DNA of 64,000 nucleotides from Microbacterium sp. MM2322. Lineage in GTDB: Bacteria > Actinomycetota > Actinomycetes > Actinomycetales > Microbacteriaceae. Positions 1 through 8,235 of this stretch are shown piece by piece. The notes beneath the pieces are model-generated. The model had not been told where the DNA came from and made no database searches. It saw only the letters and a list, made by a program, of their open reading frames with translations. The stretch covers positions 1,860,001 through 1,924,000 of the forward strand of contig NZ_OZ075067.1 of the NCBI RefSeq assembly GCF_964186585.1, read 5' to 3'. Every line of letters begins with the position of its first letter. Position 1 is the stretch's first letter. The position numbers were made by a program, and so were the translations under genes.

Positions 1-906
1 TTCGTCAAGATGGTCCACAACGGCATCGAGTACGCCGACATGCAGCTCATCGCCGAGGCCTACGACCTCATCCGTCGCGGCACCGGCAAGACCCCCGCGG
101 AGATCGCGGACGTCTTCGCCGAGTGGAACACCGGCGAACTCGAGTCCTACCTGATCGAGATCACCGCCGAGGTGCTGCGACAGACGGATGCCGCCACCGG
201 CAAGCCTCTCGTGGACGTCATCGTCGACCAGGCCGGCGCCAAGGGAACCGGTGCGTGGACGGTGCAGACCGCCCTCGACCTGGGCGTCCCGGTCTCCGGC
301 ATCGCCGAAGCGACGTTCGCCCGGTCGCTGTCGAGCCACCGCGAACAGCGCGACGTGTCCGGCTCGCTCCCCGGCCCCTCGTCGGAGGACTTCACGGTCC
401 CCGACGCCGATGCGTTCATCGAGCAGGTGCGCCTCGCGCTGTACGCCTCGAAGATCGTCGCGTACAGCCAGGGCTTCGACGAGATCCGCGCCGGCGCCGC
501 CCAGTACGGCTGGAACATCGACCTCGGCGCGGTCAGCAAGATCTGGCGCGGGGGCTGCATCATCCGCGCGCAGTTCCTCAATCGCATCGCCGACGCGTAC
601 GACGCCGAAGCGGATCTTCCGGTGCTCCTGACGGCGCCGTACTTCGTCGAGGCACTCGGCCGCACGCAGGATGCCTGGCGTGAGATCGTCCGCATCTCGG
701 CGGCCGCCGGCATCCCCGCCCCCGCGTTCAGCTCCTCGCTCGCGTACTACGACGGCCTTCGCGCCGACCGCCTGCCGGCTGCCCTCATCCAGGGGCAGCG
801 CGACTTCTTCGGCGCGCACACCTACAAGCGCATCGACAAGGACGGCACGTTCCACACGCTGTGGTCCGGTGACCGTACCGAGGTCGAGGCGGAGGACACG
901 CACTGA
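1..906 (+). CDS. gnd: 6-phosphogluconate dehydrogenase, C-terminal part (5' end outside window)
   Basis: This is the C-terminal 301 residues of 6-phosphogluconate dehydrogenase, the cytosolic enzyme that oxidatively decarboxylates 6-phosphogluconate to ribulose 5-phosphate in the pentose phosphate pathway. The window opens inside the active-site helix (FVKMVHNGIEY, carrying the catalytic Lys and the His-Asn pair), so the Rossmann NAD(P)-binding half is missing only because of the window edge. The all-helical C-terminal domain continues without interruption to TGA at 904-906. The following VanZ-like gene appears to overlap this stop by 4 bp, which implies co-transcription. The identity is secure; whether the enzyme prefers NADP or NAD cannot be seen because that domain is absent. 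Confidence 0.96.
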   Translation, partial: FVKMVHNGIEYADMQLIAEAYDLIRRGTGKTPAEIADVFAEWNTGELESYLIEITAEVLRQTDAATGKPLVDVIVDQAGAKGTGAWTVQTALDLGVPVSGIAEATFARSLSSHREQRDVSGSLPGPSSEDFTVPDADAFIEQVRLALYASKIVAYSQGFDEIRAGAAQYGWNIDLGAVSKIWRGGCIIRAQFLNRIADAYDAEADLPVLLTAPYFVEALGRTQDAWREIVRISAAAGIPAPAFSSSLAYYDGLRADRLPAALIQGQRDFFGAHTYKRIDKDGTFHTLWSGDRTEVEAEDTH

Positions 907-1385
907 GCCGCTCGGGCACGGCGCTGCGAGTCCATCGCGTCGCCGCGCGCATCGTCCTCGCCATCTTGACCGCGCTCTACGCGTGGCTGGTCGCGTGGAT
1001 GACGTTGCGCGCGGCGCCGTACGGCTCTGACATCGCCTCAGGGCTGAACCGGCTGCTCGCCTGGTTCGCCGAGCGCCCGTCGACCGCGTGGATCACGTTC
1101 GAACGGGTGGAATTCGGCGCGAACGTGGCGATGTTCGTCCCGCTCGGCGTGATCGCGGTGCTCTGGTTCGGCGTCCGCGGATGGTGGGCGGCGCCGATAC
1201 TCGGTGCACTCGCGAGCGCGGGGATCGAGACGCTGCAAGCGCTGCTGATCGACACACGCGTGGCGGATCTGCGAGACATCATCGCGAACACGCTGGGGTC
1301 GGTCATCGGCATGTGCCTCATGCTCCTGCTCGCCTTCCTCCTGTCGCCGCCGAACCCCCGCCGGTACGACGAATCCCGAGCATGA
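903..1385 (+). CDS. VanZ-like family membrane protein, apparent CTG start
   Basis: This is a small integral membrane protein of about 160 residues with four predicted transmembrane helices (roughly residues 12-34, 72-94, 98-118 and 130-152). It carries the VanZ-like hallmarks: a second helix with N-x-x-x-F-V-P-L-G, a third with E-x-x-Q, and the D-x-x-D-x-x-x-N-x-x-G loop before the last helix. The biochemical role of the family is unknown; VanZ gives low-level teicoplanin resistance. No ATG or GTG lies in frame near the front. The first in-frame TTG (966) would cut the first helix. A CTG at 903 overlaps the gnd stop by 4 bp and has GGAGGA (891-896) at 6-nt spacing, so I start there. Without that choice the protein would be 139 residues. 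Confidence 0.8.
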   Translation: MSRSGTALRVHRVAARIVLAILTALYAWLVAWMTLRAAPYGSDIASGLNRLLAWFAERPSTAWITFERVEFGANVAMFVPLGVIAVLWFGVRGWWAAPILGALASAGIETLQALLIDTRVADLRDIIANTLGSVIGMCLMLLLAFLLSPPNPRRYDESRA

Positions 1386-1420
1386 CCGAAGCGCAGGCAT
1401 AGGCGACTCATAGATATGTC

Positions 1421-2161
1421 ATGAGAATGGTGAACATGACGATGCCTGCCCCCCTCCTCCAGCGCCCCGACGGCTCCCCCCTGCGCGTTCTCGTCGTCGA
1501 CGACGAGCAGATGCTGACCGACCTGCTCTCGATGGCTCTGCGAATGGAGGGATGGGAGGTCCGCACCGCCGGGTCCGGCTTCGATGCGCTCACTGTCGCA
1601 CGCGAATTCGCGCCCGACGCCATGGTTCTCGACATCATGATGCCGGACCTCGACGGAATGGCTGTGCTGCAGCGCCTCCGGCAAGCAGGCGACGACGTGC
1701 CCGTCCTGTTCCTCACCGCGAAGGACTCCGTCAGCGACCGCGTGGCGGGACTGACCGCCGGCGGTGACGACTACGTGACGAAGCCCTTCAGCCTTGAAGA
1801 AGTCGTCGCTCGACTTCGTGGACTGATGCGCCGAGCCGGGGCATCCACCGACACTGCAGACCCGATCCTCCGTGTCGGCGACCTGACCCTGAACGAAGAC
1901 TCGCACGAGGTCTTCCGCGGTGATGACGAGATCGAGCTGACGGCGACGGAGTTCGAGCTCCTCCGCTACCTCATGCGCAACCAGCGGCGCGTGCTGTCGA
2001 AGGCGCAGATCCTCGACCGGGTCTGGAACTACGACTTCGGCGGCCGGTCGAGCGTCGTCGAGCTCTACATCTCCTACCTCCGCAAGAAGATCGACGCGGG
2101 CAAGGAACCCCTCATCCACACCGTTCGAGGTGTCGGCTACATGATCAAAGCGAGCCAGTGA
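1421..2161 (+). CDS. OmpR/PhoB-family response regulator
   Basis: This is a two-component response regulator of 246 residues with an N-terminal receiver domain (about 24-140) and a C-terminal winged-helix DNA-binding domain (about 150-244). The phosphoacceptor is Asp71 in VLDIMMPDLDG, preceded by the acidic pair in VVDDEQ, with the conserved Thr (FLTAKD) and Lys (VTKPF) of the switch. The winged helix has the typical LTATEFELLRYL and RGVGYMI segments. The histidine kinase gene overlaps the stop by 4 bp (GTGA), so the two are a cognate pair. Several in-frame starts (ATG 1421, 1427, 1436, 1442 and GTG 1430) precede the domain and no clear ribosome-binding site decides among them, so the first residues are uncertain. 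The output genes are unknown; the pair resembles MprAB/PhoPR types. Confidence 0.93.
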   Translation: MRMVNMTMPAPLLQRPDGSPLRVLVVDDEQMLTDLLSMALRMEGWEVRTAGSGFDALTVAREFAPDAMVLDIMMPDLDGMAVLQRLRQAGDDVPVLFLTAKDSVSDRVAGLTAGGDDYVTKPFSLEEVVARLRGLMRRAGASTDTADPILRVGDLTLNEDSHEVFRGDDEIELTATEFELLRYLMRNQRRVLSKAQILDRVWNYDFGGRSSVVELYISYLRKKIDAGKEPLIHTVRGVGYMIKASQ

Positions 2162-3648
2162 TCGCGGGCTCCCGGTGGCGGCGGCACCGCTGGAGCCTGC
2201 AGGCACGGCTGATCACGGCCGTCGTCTCGTTCGTGTCGGTGATCCTCATCACGGTCGGCCTCGGCACCGGAACCGTTCTCGAATCGGTCCTCCGCGAGAA
2301 CCTCGATGCGAAGGTCACCCGGGCGCAGGATTCCATCGTCCTCGACCTCAACAGCCGTGCGGAGGACATCCTCAGCCGAAGCCGCCAGGAGCGGGGAACG
2401 CTCCTCGTCGTCAACAACATCGCCGGCTGGACAGCGGCATACGTCGACGATGACAACAATGTCCGGACGCTGGATGTCAGCCGCATCGAGGCGGGCCCCC
2501 TGGATGAGGCCAACTGGGCCTACGCGACCGTCGACCGGCTCGGTGACTACCGGCTCCACGCCCAGTCGGCCGCCTACTCGACGGCGCCCTATTCGACCAT
2601 CACGGGCCTTCCCACGTCCGAGGTCACGAGCGTGAGTGCGCGGATCGTGACGACCGTGGCCCTCCTGACCACCGGCGGGCTGCTCGTCCTCGCAGCGATC
2701 ATCGCGTTCCTCATCCGACGGGCGCTCGCCCCACTCCGGTCGGTGGCGGCAACCGCCTCCCGGGTGGCCGCGATGCCTCTCGCCGAAGCCGTCACCATCA
2801 CCGAGCGGGTACCGGACGACGACACCGACACGCACACCGAGGTCGGCCAGGTCGGCCACGCCCTCAACACTCTGCTCGACCACGTCGAGAACTCGCTCGC
2901 TGCGCGCCAGCGCAACGAAGACCGCATGCGGGCCTTCGTCGCCGATGCGAGCCATGAGCTGAGGACTCCGCTCGCCTCGATCCGCGGGTATTCCGAGCTG
3001 TCGCTGCGCGGCATCCGTCAGGCGGAAGCCGCAGGCACGAACCCGCCGGGCGTCGTCGCGGACACGACTCGAGAATCTCTCGAGCGGATCCAGGCGCAGT
3101 CGCTGCGGATGACCGCCCTCGTGGAGGATCTGCTCCTGCTCGCTCGCCTCGATGAGGGCACCGAGCTCGTCTACAGCGCCGTCGACCTGACCCGCCTCGC
3201 CGTCGAGGCGGTGTCCGACGCGCGCGTCGCCGGAACGGACCACGAGTGGGTGCTGGATGTCTCGGACGACCCGGTGATCGTCGCGGGCGACACCGGCCGG
3301 ATCCACCAGGTGGCCGCGAACCTGCTCGCCAACGCACGCGTGCACACACCTCCCGGAACCCGCGTGACGACGACCGTGGAGACGCACGACGGCGAAGCGG
3401 TGCTCCGCATCCACGACAACGGGCCCGGGATCGACCCCGCGATCGCCGGCGACCTGTTCGAGCGCTTCAGCCGGGCTGACTCGTCCCGCGCTCGCCAGAC
3501 CGGCGGGACGGGGCTCGGGCTGTCGATCGCGAAGGCGATCGTCACCGGGCACGGCGGCCGGATCGTCGTGGCGTCCGAGCCGGGATCCACCACCTTCGAG
3601 GTGCGGCTCCCTGCCCGCCCCGACTCCCCCGCCGACGCCGCGCGCTAG
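2158..3648 (+). CDS. Membrane sensor histidine kinase
   Basis: This sensor kinase of 496 residues is partner of the preceding response regulator. Order: short basic N-terminus, transmembrane helix (about 20-43), extracytoplasmic sensor loop of about 115 residues with no recognisable fold, second helix (about 162-185), HAMP linker (about 186-245), HisKA dimerisation domain with the phosphorylated His266 in DASHELRTPL, and a HATPase domain with N box (NLLANARVHTP), G1 (DNGPGID) and G2 (GGTGLGL). The GTG start overlaps the regulator stop by 4 bp, giving translational coupling. It is the last gene before the convergent hairpin-repeat gap at 3734-4106, which may serve as its terminator. The stimulus is not evident from the sensor loop; the neighbouring VanZ-like gene suggests, but does not show, an envelope signal. 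Confidence 0.94.
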   Translation: MIAGSRWRRHRWSLQARLITAVVSFVSVILITVGLGTGTVLESVLRENLDAKVTRAQDSIVLDLNSRAEDILSRSRQERGTLLVVNNIAGWTAAYVDDDNNVRTLDVSRIEAGPLDEANWAYATVDRLGDYRLHAQSAAYSTAPYSTITGLPTSEVTSVSARIVTTVALLTTGGLLVLAAIIAFLIRRALAPLRSVAATASRVAAMPLAEAVTITERVPDDDTDTHTEVGQVGHALNTLLDHVENSLAARQRNEDRMRAFVADASHELRTPLASIRGYSELSLRGIRQAEAAGTNPPGVVADTTRESLERIQAQSLRMTALVEDLLLLARLDEGTELVYSAVDLTRLAVEAVSDARVAGTDHEWVLDVSDDPVIVAGDTGRIHQVAANLLANARVHTPPGTRVTTTVETHDGEAVLRIHDNGPGIDPAIAGDLFERFSRADSSRARQTGGTGLGLSIAKAIVTGHGGRIVVASEPGSTTFEVRLPARPDSPADAAR

Positions 3649-3733
3649 CCGCGGTCGCGCGGCCGAGGTCGCGCGGCCGAGGGGCTGAAGTCGGCGTGGG
3701 GCTCCGGCCGCGCGCGTGGTGAGCGCAGGTGAG

Positions 3734-4106
3734 GTCCCACTCGGGCCGGGATACGCGGGCACATACCCGGCCCGAGTGGGACTTCGGGTCAATGCCGGGT
3801 CGAGGCGGCGTTATCGCCATGCGCGTGGCGCCAGGGTGACACGGGCGAGGTCCCATTCGGGCCGGGAAACGCGGGCACATACCCGGCCCGAGTGGGACGT
3901 CGAGGTTGGCGCGGCGTTCTGGCCGCGCGGCACGCGGGCGAGGTCCCATTCGGGCCGGGAACGCGGGCACATACCCGGCCCGAGTGGGACCTCGGGTCAG
4001 CGCCTGGCCTGAGCGGAGTTGTCGCCGTGCGAGTGGCGCCCGGGTGACGCGGGCGAGGTCCCGATCGGGCCGGGAAACGCGGGGGCTTACCCGGCCCGAG
4101 TGGGAC
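3734..4106. repeat. Four-copy array of 49-bp hairpin repeats in a convergent gap
   Basis: The 523-bp gap between the sensor kinase (+) and the RnfD-reductase gene (-) holds four imperfect palindromes: 3734-3782, 3850-3898, 3943-3990 and 4058-4106. Each has a left arm close to GTCCCACTCGGGCCGGG, a 14-15 nt loop and a right arm CCCGGCCCGAGTGGGAC. Copy 1 pairs perfectly over 17 bp. The right arm is identical in all four copies, the left arm drifts at one or two positions, and three loops share ACGCGGGCACATA. Spacers are 67, 44 and 67 nt, and the two 67-nt spacers resemble each other, so the array looks like a duplicated unit of about 208 bp. It could be a bidirectional terminator, a REP/BIME-like element or a protein target. 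I see no coding potential in it. Confidence 0.9.
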
Positions 4107-4171
4107 TTCGGGGCCGCGGGGACGGATGCCGCCCGCCCCGGCACGGTGGTCGGGGCGGACGGCGCTGACGT

Positions 4172-5725
4172 TCAGTAGCCGCTGAAGGCGTCGGTCGTGA
4201 TCGACTTGGCCCGATCGAGCGCCGGGGTGAGCGTCGCGATCAACGCGGGCGGACCCGAGACGAACGCGTGGCGCTTCGCGATGTCGGGGACGTGGCGGAG
4301 GAGGCCCTCGGCGTCAAGGCGTGCGCCGCCGTTCCACGTCCAGCCGGCGGGCAGGTCGGCAGGTTCATCCTTCGTGACGACGATGACCGGGATGCCGGCA
4401 GCCTCCAGGTCGTCGCGGAAGGCGAGCTCGTCGCTCGCGGAGGCGACGTAGACGAACACGACGTCGCGACGCTCCTGCGTCAGGCGGATGTGGCGGAGGT
4501 GCGAGACGAACGGCGTCACGCCGATCCCCGCGGCGACCATGAGGACCGGGACGTCCGTGTTGCGCGGCAGTACGAAGTCGCCCCAGATGCCGGTGATCGC
4601 GAGCTCGTCTCCGGGTTCCACGGTCGCGATCGCCTTCTTGAAGCTCGACTGCGATCCTTCGCGCATCGCGATCTTGACGAGCGGCAACTCGGCCGGCGAC
4701 GACAGGATGCTGAACTCGCGCCGCGTTCCGCGGGAGTCGGGCCGGGCGTGCGGGACCTCGATCTCGAGGTACTGCCCGGGTGTGAACTTCACCGGCCGTT
4801 CGGTACGGAAGCTGTACTCGCGGACGCTCGGGGTCACCGCGCTCCGCTCGACGATCGTGAGCCGCACCGCGGTGCGCATCGCGAACACGAAGGCGACGAG
4901 GTTGCCGATGAGCAGCGCACGCTCCTGACCGAGCGTGATCACCTCGAACGAGATCGGCCAGCCCACGAGCACGCCCACCACACCCGCGACGACGAACTGC
5001 TGCCAGCGACGGGGCGGGAGGGTAAGGGGCTCCGAGAGCATGAAGGCGCCGAGGAACAGGAACGGCGACGACAGAACGAGGCTCGAGAAGGTCATCGCGG
5101 GATCGAGCGTGAAGCCCGCCGCCTGCGCCTGCACGACGTTGCGGACGAGTCCGACCGCGATCGCGACGATGAGGAAGAGACCCACCACGCGCACCTTCTC
5201 GGTGCGGATGAGCACGGCGAGCCCGAGGAGGACGACCGGGATCGCCAGCGCGGGCGAACCGACCCACCAGGCCGAGGAGCCGAGGTCGGGCGCCCAGATG
5301 CTGATGATCGTCAGCGCGGTCGCCCCGACGGCCGCCGGGTTGAAGATGTGCCGACCCTGCCATGCGAGGACGTACTTCGACAGGGAGGCGATCGCACCGG
5401 CGACGACGAGACCGAGCAACGGCAACGGCTCCAGGCTCGGCCGCAGCACGAAGAGCAGGATCAGCGCCGTGATGACGGCCGACTCGATGCGCCACGGACG
5501 ACGGACGATTCGCTGGACGACGGCATCCACCGCGGTGATCGACACCGCGAGGACGGCGAACGAGACGACGAGTTCGAGGGGAGCGATCGACACCGCGCCG
5601 GTGAACGAGAACACCAGGGCGATGACAGCGAGAGCGGATAGCGCCAGGAGGACGAGGCGATACATGGACAGGCGCCCGAGAACGCCGAGGAGGCGGTTCC
5701 AGGTGGCGCTGAGGGACGAGATCAC
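4172..5725 (-). CDS. RnfD/NqrB-like membrane domain fused to ferredoxin-NADP reductase-type domain
   Basis: This is a predicted membrane flavoprotein of 517 residues. The first 270 or so residues form about ten transmembrane helices of the NQR2/RnfD/RnfE type, including FNPAAVGAT, whose Thr sits where NqrB/RnfD proteins carry covalently bound FMN. From about residue 285 to the end is a cytosolic FNR-like module with FAD motif RREFS, NAD-binding AAGIGVTPF, SGPP and an aromatic end (AFSGY). The likely role is to pass electrons from NAD(P)H through FAD and membrane FMN to an extracytoplasmic acceptor. GTG at 5725 overlaps the apbE stop by 4 bp; longer alternatives would run inside apbE. It is third in an operon with the FMN-binding lipoprotein and ApbE, the enzyme that attaches such FMN. 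The final electron acceptor is unknown. Confidence 0.87.
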   Translation of the reverse strand: MISSLSATWNRLLGVLGRLSMYRLVLLALSALAVIALVFSFTGAVSIAPLELVVSFAVLAVSITAVDAVVQRIVRRPWRIESAVITALILLFVLRPSLEPLPLLGLVVAGAIASLSKYVLAWQGRHIFNPAAVGATALTIISIWAPDLGSSAWWVGSPALAIPVVLLGLAVLIRTEKVRVVGLFLIVAIAVGLVRNVVQAQAAGFTLDPAMTFSSLVLSSPFLFLGAFMLSEPLTLPPRRWQQFVVAGVVGVLVGWPISFEVITLGQERALLIGNLVAFVFAMRTAVRLTIVERSAVTPSVREYSFRTERPVKFTPGQYLEIEVPHARPDSRGTRREFSILSSPAELPLVKIAMREGSQSSFKKAIATVEPGDELAITGIWGDFVLPRNTDVPVLMVAAGIGVTPFVSHLRHIRLTQERRDVVFVYVASASDELAFRDDLEAAGIPVIVVTKDEPADLPAGWTWNGGARLDAEGLLRHVPDIAKRHAFVSGPPALIATLTPALDRAKSITTDAFSGY

Positions 5726-6588
5726 GAGAACAACTCCGCTTCGCTGTGGGGGGACCATTCGACGGAGCCGTCGGTGCGCATGCGCACCCATTCGACTCCC
5801 CAGTCGGCGGCCAGCTGGGGGCCGCCATCGAAGAACAGCGCGGTGGCGACGGCATCCGCCGTCATGGCATCGCGCGCGACGGCCCAGGTGGCCGCATATC
5901 GGCGCACCGGCTCACCGGTGCGGGCGTCGAGGACGTGGTGGAGGCCATCGCCCCACGCGCGGCGGTTGACAGCGGAGGCGCAGAGGGCGGCATCCGTCAC
6001 CGACCACACCCCGATCGCGAGCGAGGCGTCGTAAGGATGCTCCAGCGCGATGCGCTGCGTCACGCCGCGGACGGCGATGTCGCCGCCGGCGTCGACGACG
6101 GCGGGCCCCGCGGGGACGAGCGCGAGGACGAGATCCGCGAGACGGCCCTTGCCGAGCGCTCCGACATCGAGCACGGCGGGGTGGGCGAGGCTCAGAGTGT
6201 CGGTCGACCACGTCACGACGCGGCGCCAGTCCACGGGCGCAGCCACGGCCCCGCTGTCGACGAAGGAATAGTCGGCGTCGTACCCCCGGCGGGCGAGACT
6301 CTCCCCCACAAGGGGGTTCACGGCACCGGCAGTGGCGGTGTCGAGGGCCTCGTAGGCATCGAGCATGGCGACGGCGTCGGCAGGGGCTGGCGCCTCACCG
6401 CCTTCCTCCCCCAATCGACTCACGAGCGAGTCCGCGCGGAAGCGCGACCACGCGAGGTCGAACGCGCCGATGGCGTCCGTGATCACATCACGGACGCCAT
6501 CGTCGAGGGGGGAGGCGGCATCGATCCGCCAGACAGTTCCGATCGCCTCGAACGCCCAGGAATGGACGAGGGGGGCGACCTGGATCAT
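5722..6588 (-). CDS. apbE: FAD:protein FMN transferase (ApbE family)
   Basis: ApbE transfers FMN from FAD to a Ser or Thr of target proteins, giving covalent phosphoester flavoproteins. This 288-residue copy has the family segments in order: FEAIGTVWRI near residue 15, LVSRL near 54, LGKGRLAD near 145, the VVDAGGDIAVRG block near 165, and the metal/FAD end ADAVATALFF near 250. I see no lipoprotein signal, so it may act in the cytosol or be exported without an obvious leader. ATG at 6588 overlaps the FMN-binding lipoprotein stop by 4 bp and the gene overlaps the downstream reductase by 4 bp, so all three are coupled. Its natural clients are the two neighbouring proteins. Confidence 0.93.
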   Translation of the reverse strand: MIQVAPLVHSWAFEAIGTVWRIDAASPLDDGVRDVITDAIGAFDLAWSRFRADSLVSRLGEEGGEAPAPADAVAMLDAYEALDTATAGAVNPLVGESLARRGYDADYSFVDSGAVAAPVDWRRVVTWSTDTLSLAHPAVLDVGALGKGRLADLVLALVPAGPAVVDAGGDIAVRGVTQRIALEHPYDASLAIGVWSVTDAALCASAVNRRAWGDGLHHVLDARTGEPVRRYAATWAVARDAMTADAVATALFFDGGPQLAADWGVEWVRMRTDGSVEWSPHSEAELFS

Positions 6589-7049
6589 GATGCCGCTTCG
6601 GTCCGGATCTCCTTGACCGCGGCGTTGAATCCGCCGCTGGTGAGGGAGGAGCCGCCGACCTTGTCGACGGAGAGGTCGGCCAGCTTCTTGCCCACCGCCG
6701 CATCCTTGATCCCGCCGATGAACTCGCCCTGGTACTGGGTGGTCTCGCGGGCCTGCGGGTCGCCGGTCACCTCGACGTCGGTGACGACGTCGGAGGCGAT
6801 CGTCAGGGTGACCTTGATCTTCTCGACGGTCTCGGGGGTCTGGTAGGTCCCCTCAGCCGTGTAGGTGCCGTCCTTGAACGGTCCGGAGCCCGATGAGGCG
6901 CCGCTGCCGGCGTCTGCGGACGCCGGCGGGTTCTGGGCCGAGCCGGCGGTGGTCTGGCCGGCACACCCGGCCAGAAGAGCGAGTCCGGCGACGGATGCAG
7001 CAGCTGCGCCGACGCGGATGGGCCGGGGTACGGCGGTAGTTCGGATCAT
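6585..7049 (-). CDS. FMN-binding domain lipoprotein
   Basis: This is an exported lipoprotein of 154 residues. It has an N-terminal signal with lipobox LLAGC (Cys about residue 27), a Ser/Gly/Ala-rich linker, then a single FMN_bind domain like that of NqrC/RnfG (GTYTAEGTY to the end). The C-terminal VGGSSLTSGG is the flavinylation site. It has Ser where many relatives have Thr in SGAT-type sequences, and ApbE accepts both. ATG at 7049 follows a strong AGGAGG; this start, not an upstream ATG at 7106, gives a proper lipoprotein signal. It heads the operon with apbE and the RnfD-reductase fusion and is the likely extracytoplasmic FMN carrier of that chain. Confidence 0.9.
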   Translation of the reverse strand: MIRTTAVPRPIRVGAAAASVAGLALLAGCAGQTTAGSAQNPPASADAGSGASSGSGPFKDGTYTAEGTYQTPETVEKIKVTLTIASDVVTDVEVTGDPQARETTQYQGEFIGGIKDAAVGKKLADLSVDKVGGSSLTSGGFNAAVKEIRTEAAS

Positions 7050-7197
7050 GTGAGGTCCTCCTTGTGTCGTGCCCGCCCGGTGGGGAGCGCGGGGCGATGC
7101 TCTCAAGAGAACCCAGTCCTCACATGCCGATGCTTGCAGAACCCTATGTATCAGCTGGGGGCGAGCCGATCCCCTGGACGTATGTCCGGGAGATCGG

Positions 7198-8235
7198 TCA
7201 GGCGGCGCCGTCGAACATGCTCGTGACGGAGCCGTCTTCGAAGACCTCGCGGATCGCGCGGGCGAGAAGCGGTGCGATCGGGAGGATCGTGAGAGCCGGG
7301 AAACGCTTCTCGTCCGGAATCGGCACCGTATCGGTGACGACGACCTCGTCGATCGACGGGTCCTGCAGGCGTTCGACAGCGGGATCGCTGAAGATCGCGT
7401 GCGTGGCGGCGACGATGACGCGCTCGGCGCCGCTGGCCTTGAGCGCCTGCGCGGCCTTCACGATGGTGCCGCCGGTGTCGATCATGTCGTCGACCAGCAG
7501 GCAGACACGCCCCTCGACCTGACCGACGATCTCGTTGACCGTGACCTGGTTCGCGACATTGGGATCACGGCGCTTGTGGATGATCGCGAGGGGAGCGCCC
7601 AGACTGTCGGACCAGGTGTCGGCGACACGCACGCGGCCCGTGTCGGGAGAGACGACCGTGAGCTTCGCGCGGTCTTCGGGCGACAGCGTCCTCTCGAAGT
7701 GCTCGAGGAGGACCGGCTTGGCGAAGAGGTGGTCGACGGGCCCGTCGAAGAAGCCCTGGATCTGCGCGGCGTGCAGATCAACGCTCATGACCCGGTCGGC
7801 CCCCGCCGTCTTGAACAGGTCCGCGACGAGGCGAGCACTGATCGGCTCGCGACCGCGGCCCTTCTTGTCCTGCCGCGAGTACGGGAAGTACGGGGCGACG
7901 ACGGTGATCCGCTTCGCGGACGCGCGCTTCGCGGCATCCAGCATGATCAGCGTCTCCATCAACCACTCGTTGACGGGCGGCCCGAAACTCTGGATGAGGA
8001 AGAAGTCGCATCCGCGGATGGACACCTCGAAACGAGTGAGGATCTCCCCCGAGGCGAACGTGCGGTGCTCGGTGGGCACCAGCTGCGTCCCGAGGGAGAT
8101 AGCGACGTCTCCGGAGAGCTCTTCGTGCGAGCGGCCCGACGCGACGACGAGGCGCTTCTTGGTCTTGGCCACCAGTCCCGGCGCGATTCCGCGCTCGGTG
8201 TCGAGGTCAACCGTGTGCTGCTTCTTGCGACCCAT
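7198..8235 (-). CDS. prs: Ribose-phosphate pyrophosphokinase
   Basis: PRPP synthase makes 5-phosphoribosyl 1-pyrophosphate from ribose 5-phosphate and ATP for nucleotide, His, Trp and NAD synthesis. The 345-residue cytosolic protein has the class I features: RTFASGE near the N-terminus, the flexible loop PYFPYSRQDKK, the metal site DLHAAQIQGFF and the PRPP-binding loop VDDMIDTGGT. Its N-terminus (MGRKKQHTVDLD) is longer than in E. coli, as is usual in this family of actinobacteria. ATG at 8235 lies inside glmU, whose stop is at 8207, a 29-bp overlap, so prs is translated from the same message. Gene order glmU-prs is common in bacteria. Confidence 0.95.
   Translation of the reverse strand: MGRKKQHTVDLDTERGIAPGLVAKTKKRLVVASGRSHEELSGDVAISLGTQLVPTEHRTFASGEILTRFEVSIRGCDFFLIQSFGPPVNEWLMETLIMLDAAKRASAKRITVVAPYFPYSRQDKKGRGREPISARLVADLFKTAGADRVMSVDLHAAQIQGFFDGPVDHLFAKPVLLEHFERTLSPEDRAKLTVVSPDTGRVRVADTWSDSLGAPLAIIHKRRDPNVANQVTVNEIVGQVEGRVCLLVDDMIDTGGTIVKAAQALKASGAERVIVAATHAIFSDPAVERLQDPSIDEVVVTDTVPIPDEKRFPALTILPIAPLLARAIREVFEDGSVTSMFDGAA

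Noticed and set aside
3734..4106. Reading the array as a CRISPR
   Set aside because: Units are long palindromes, spacing is uneven (67, 44, 67), two of the spacers resemble each other and no cas gene is near.
3716..4178. Open frames through the hairpin array that encode repeated peptides such as GTYPARVG
   Set aside because: They are by-products of the repeated DNA, occur in several frames and both strands, have no ribosome-binding site and no recognisable protein features.
4268..5641. A 457-codon plus-strand open frame
   Set aside because: It is antisense to the RnfD-reductase gene, highly charged and without any fold signature.
7050..7197. A riboswitch ahead of the FMN-binding lipoprotein operon
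   Set aside because: The 148-bp leader has no FMN-riboswitch conserved core or multi-stem layout that I can recognise; only a Shine-Dalgarno and a possible -10 are seen.
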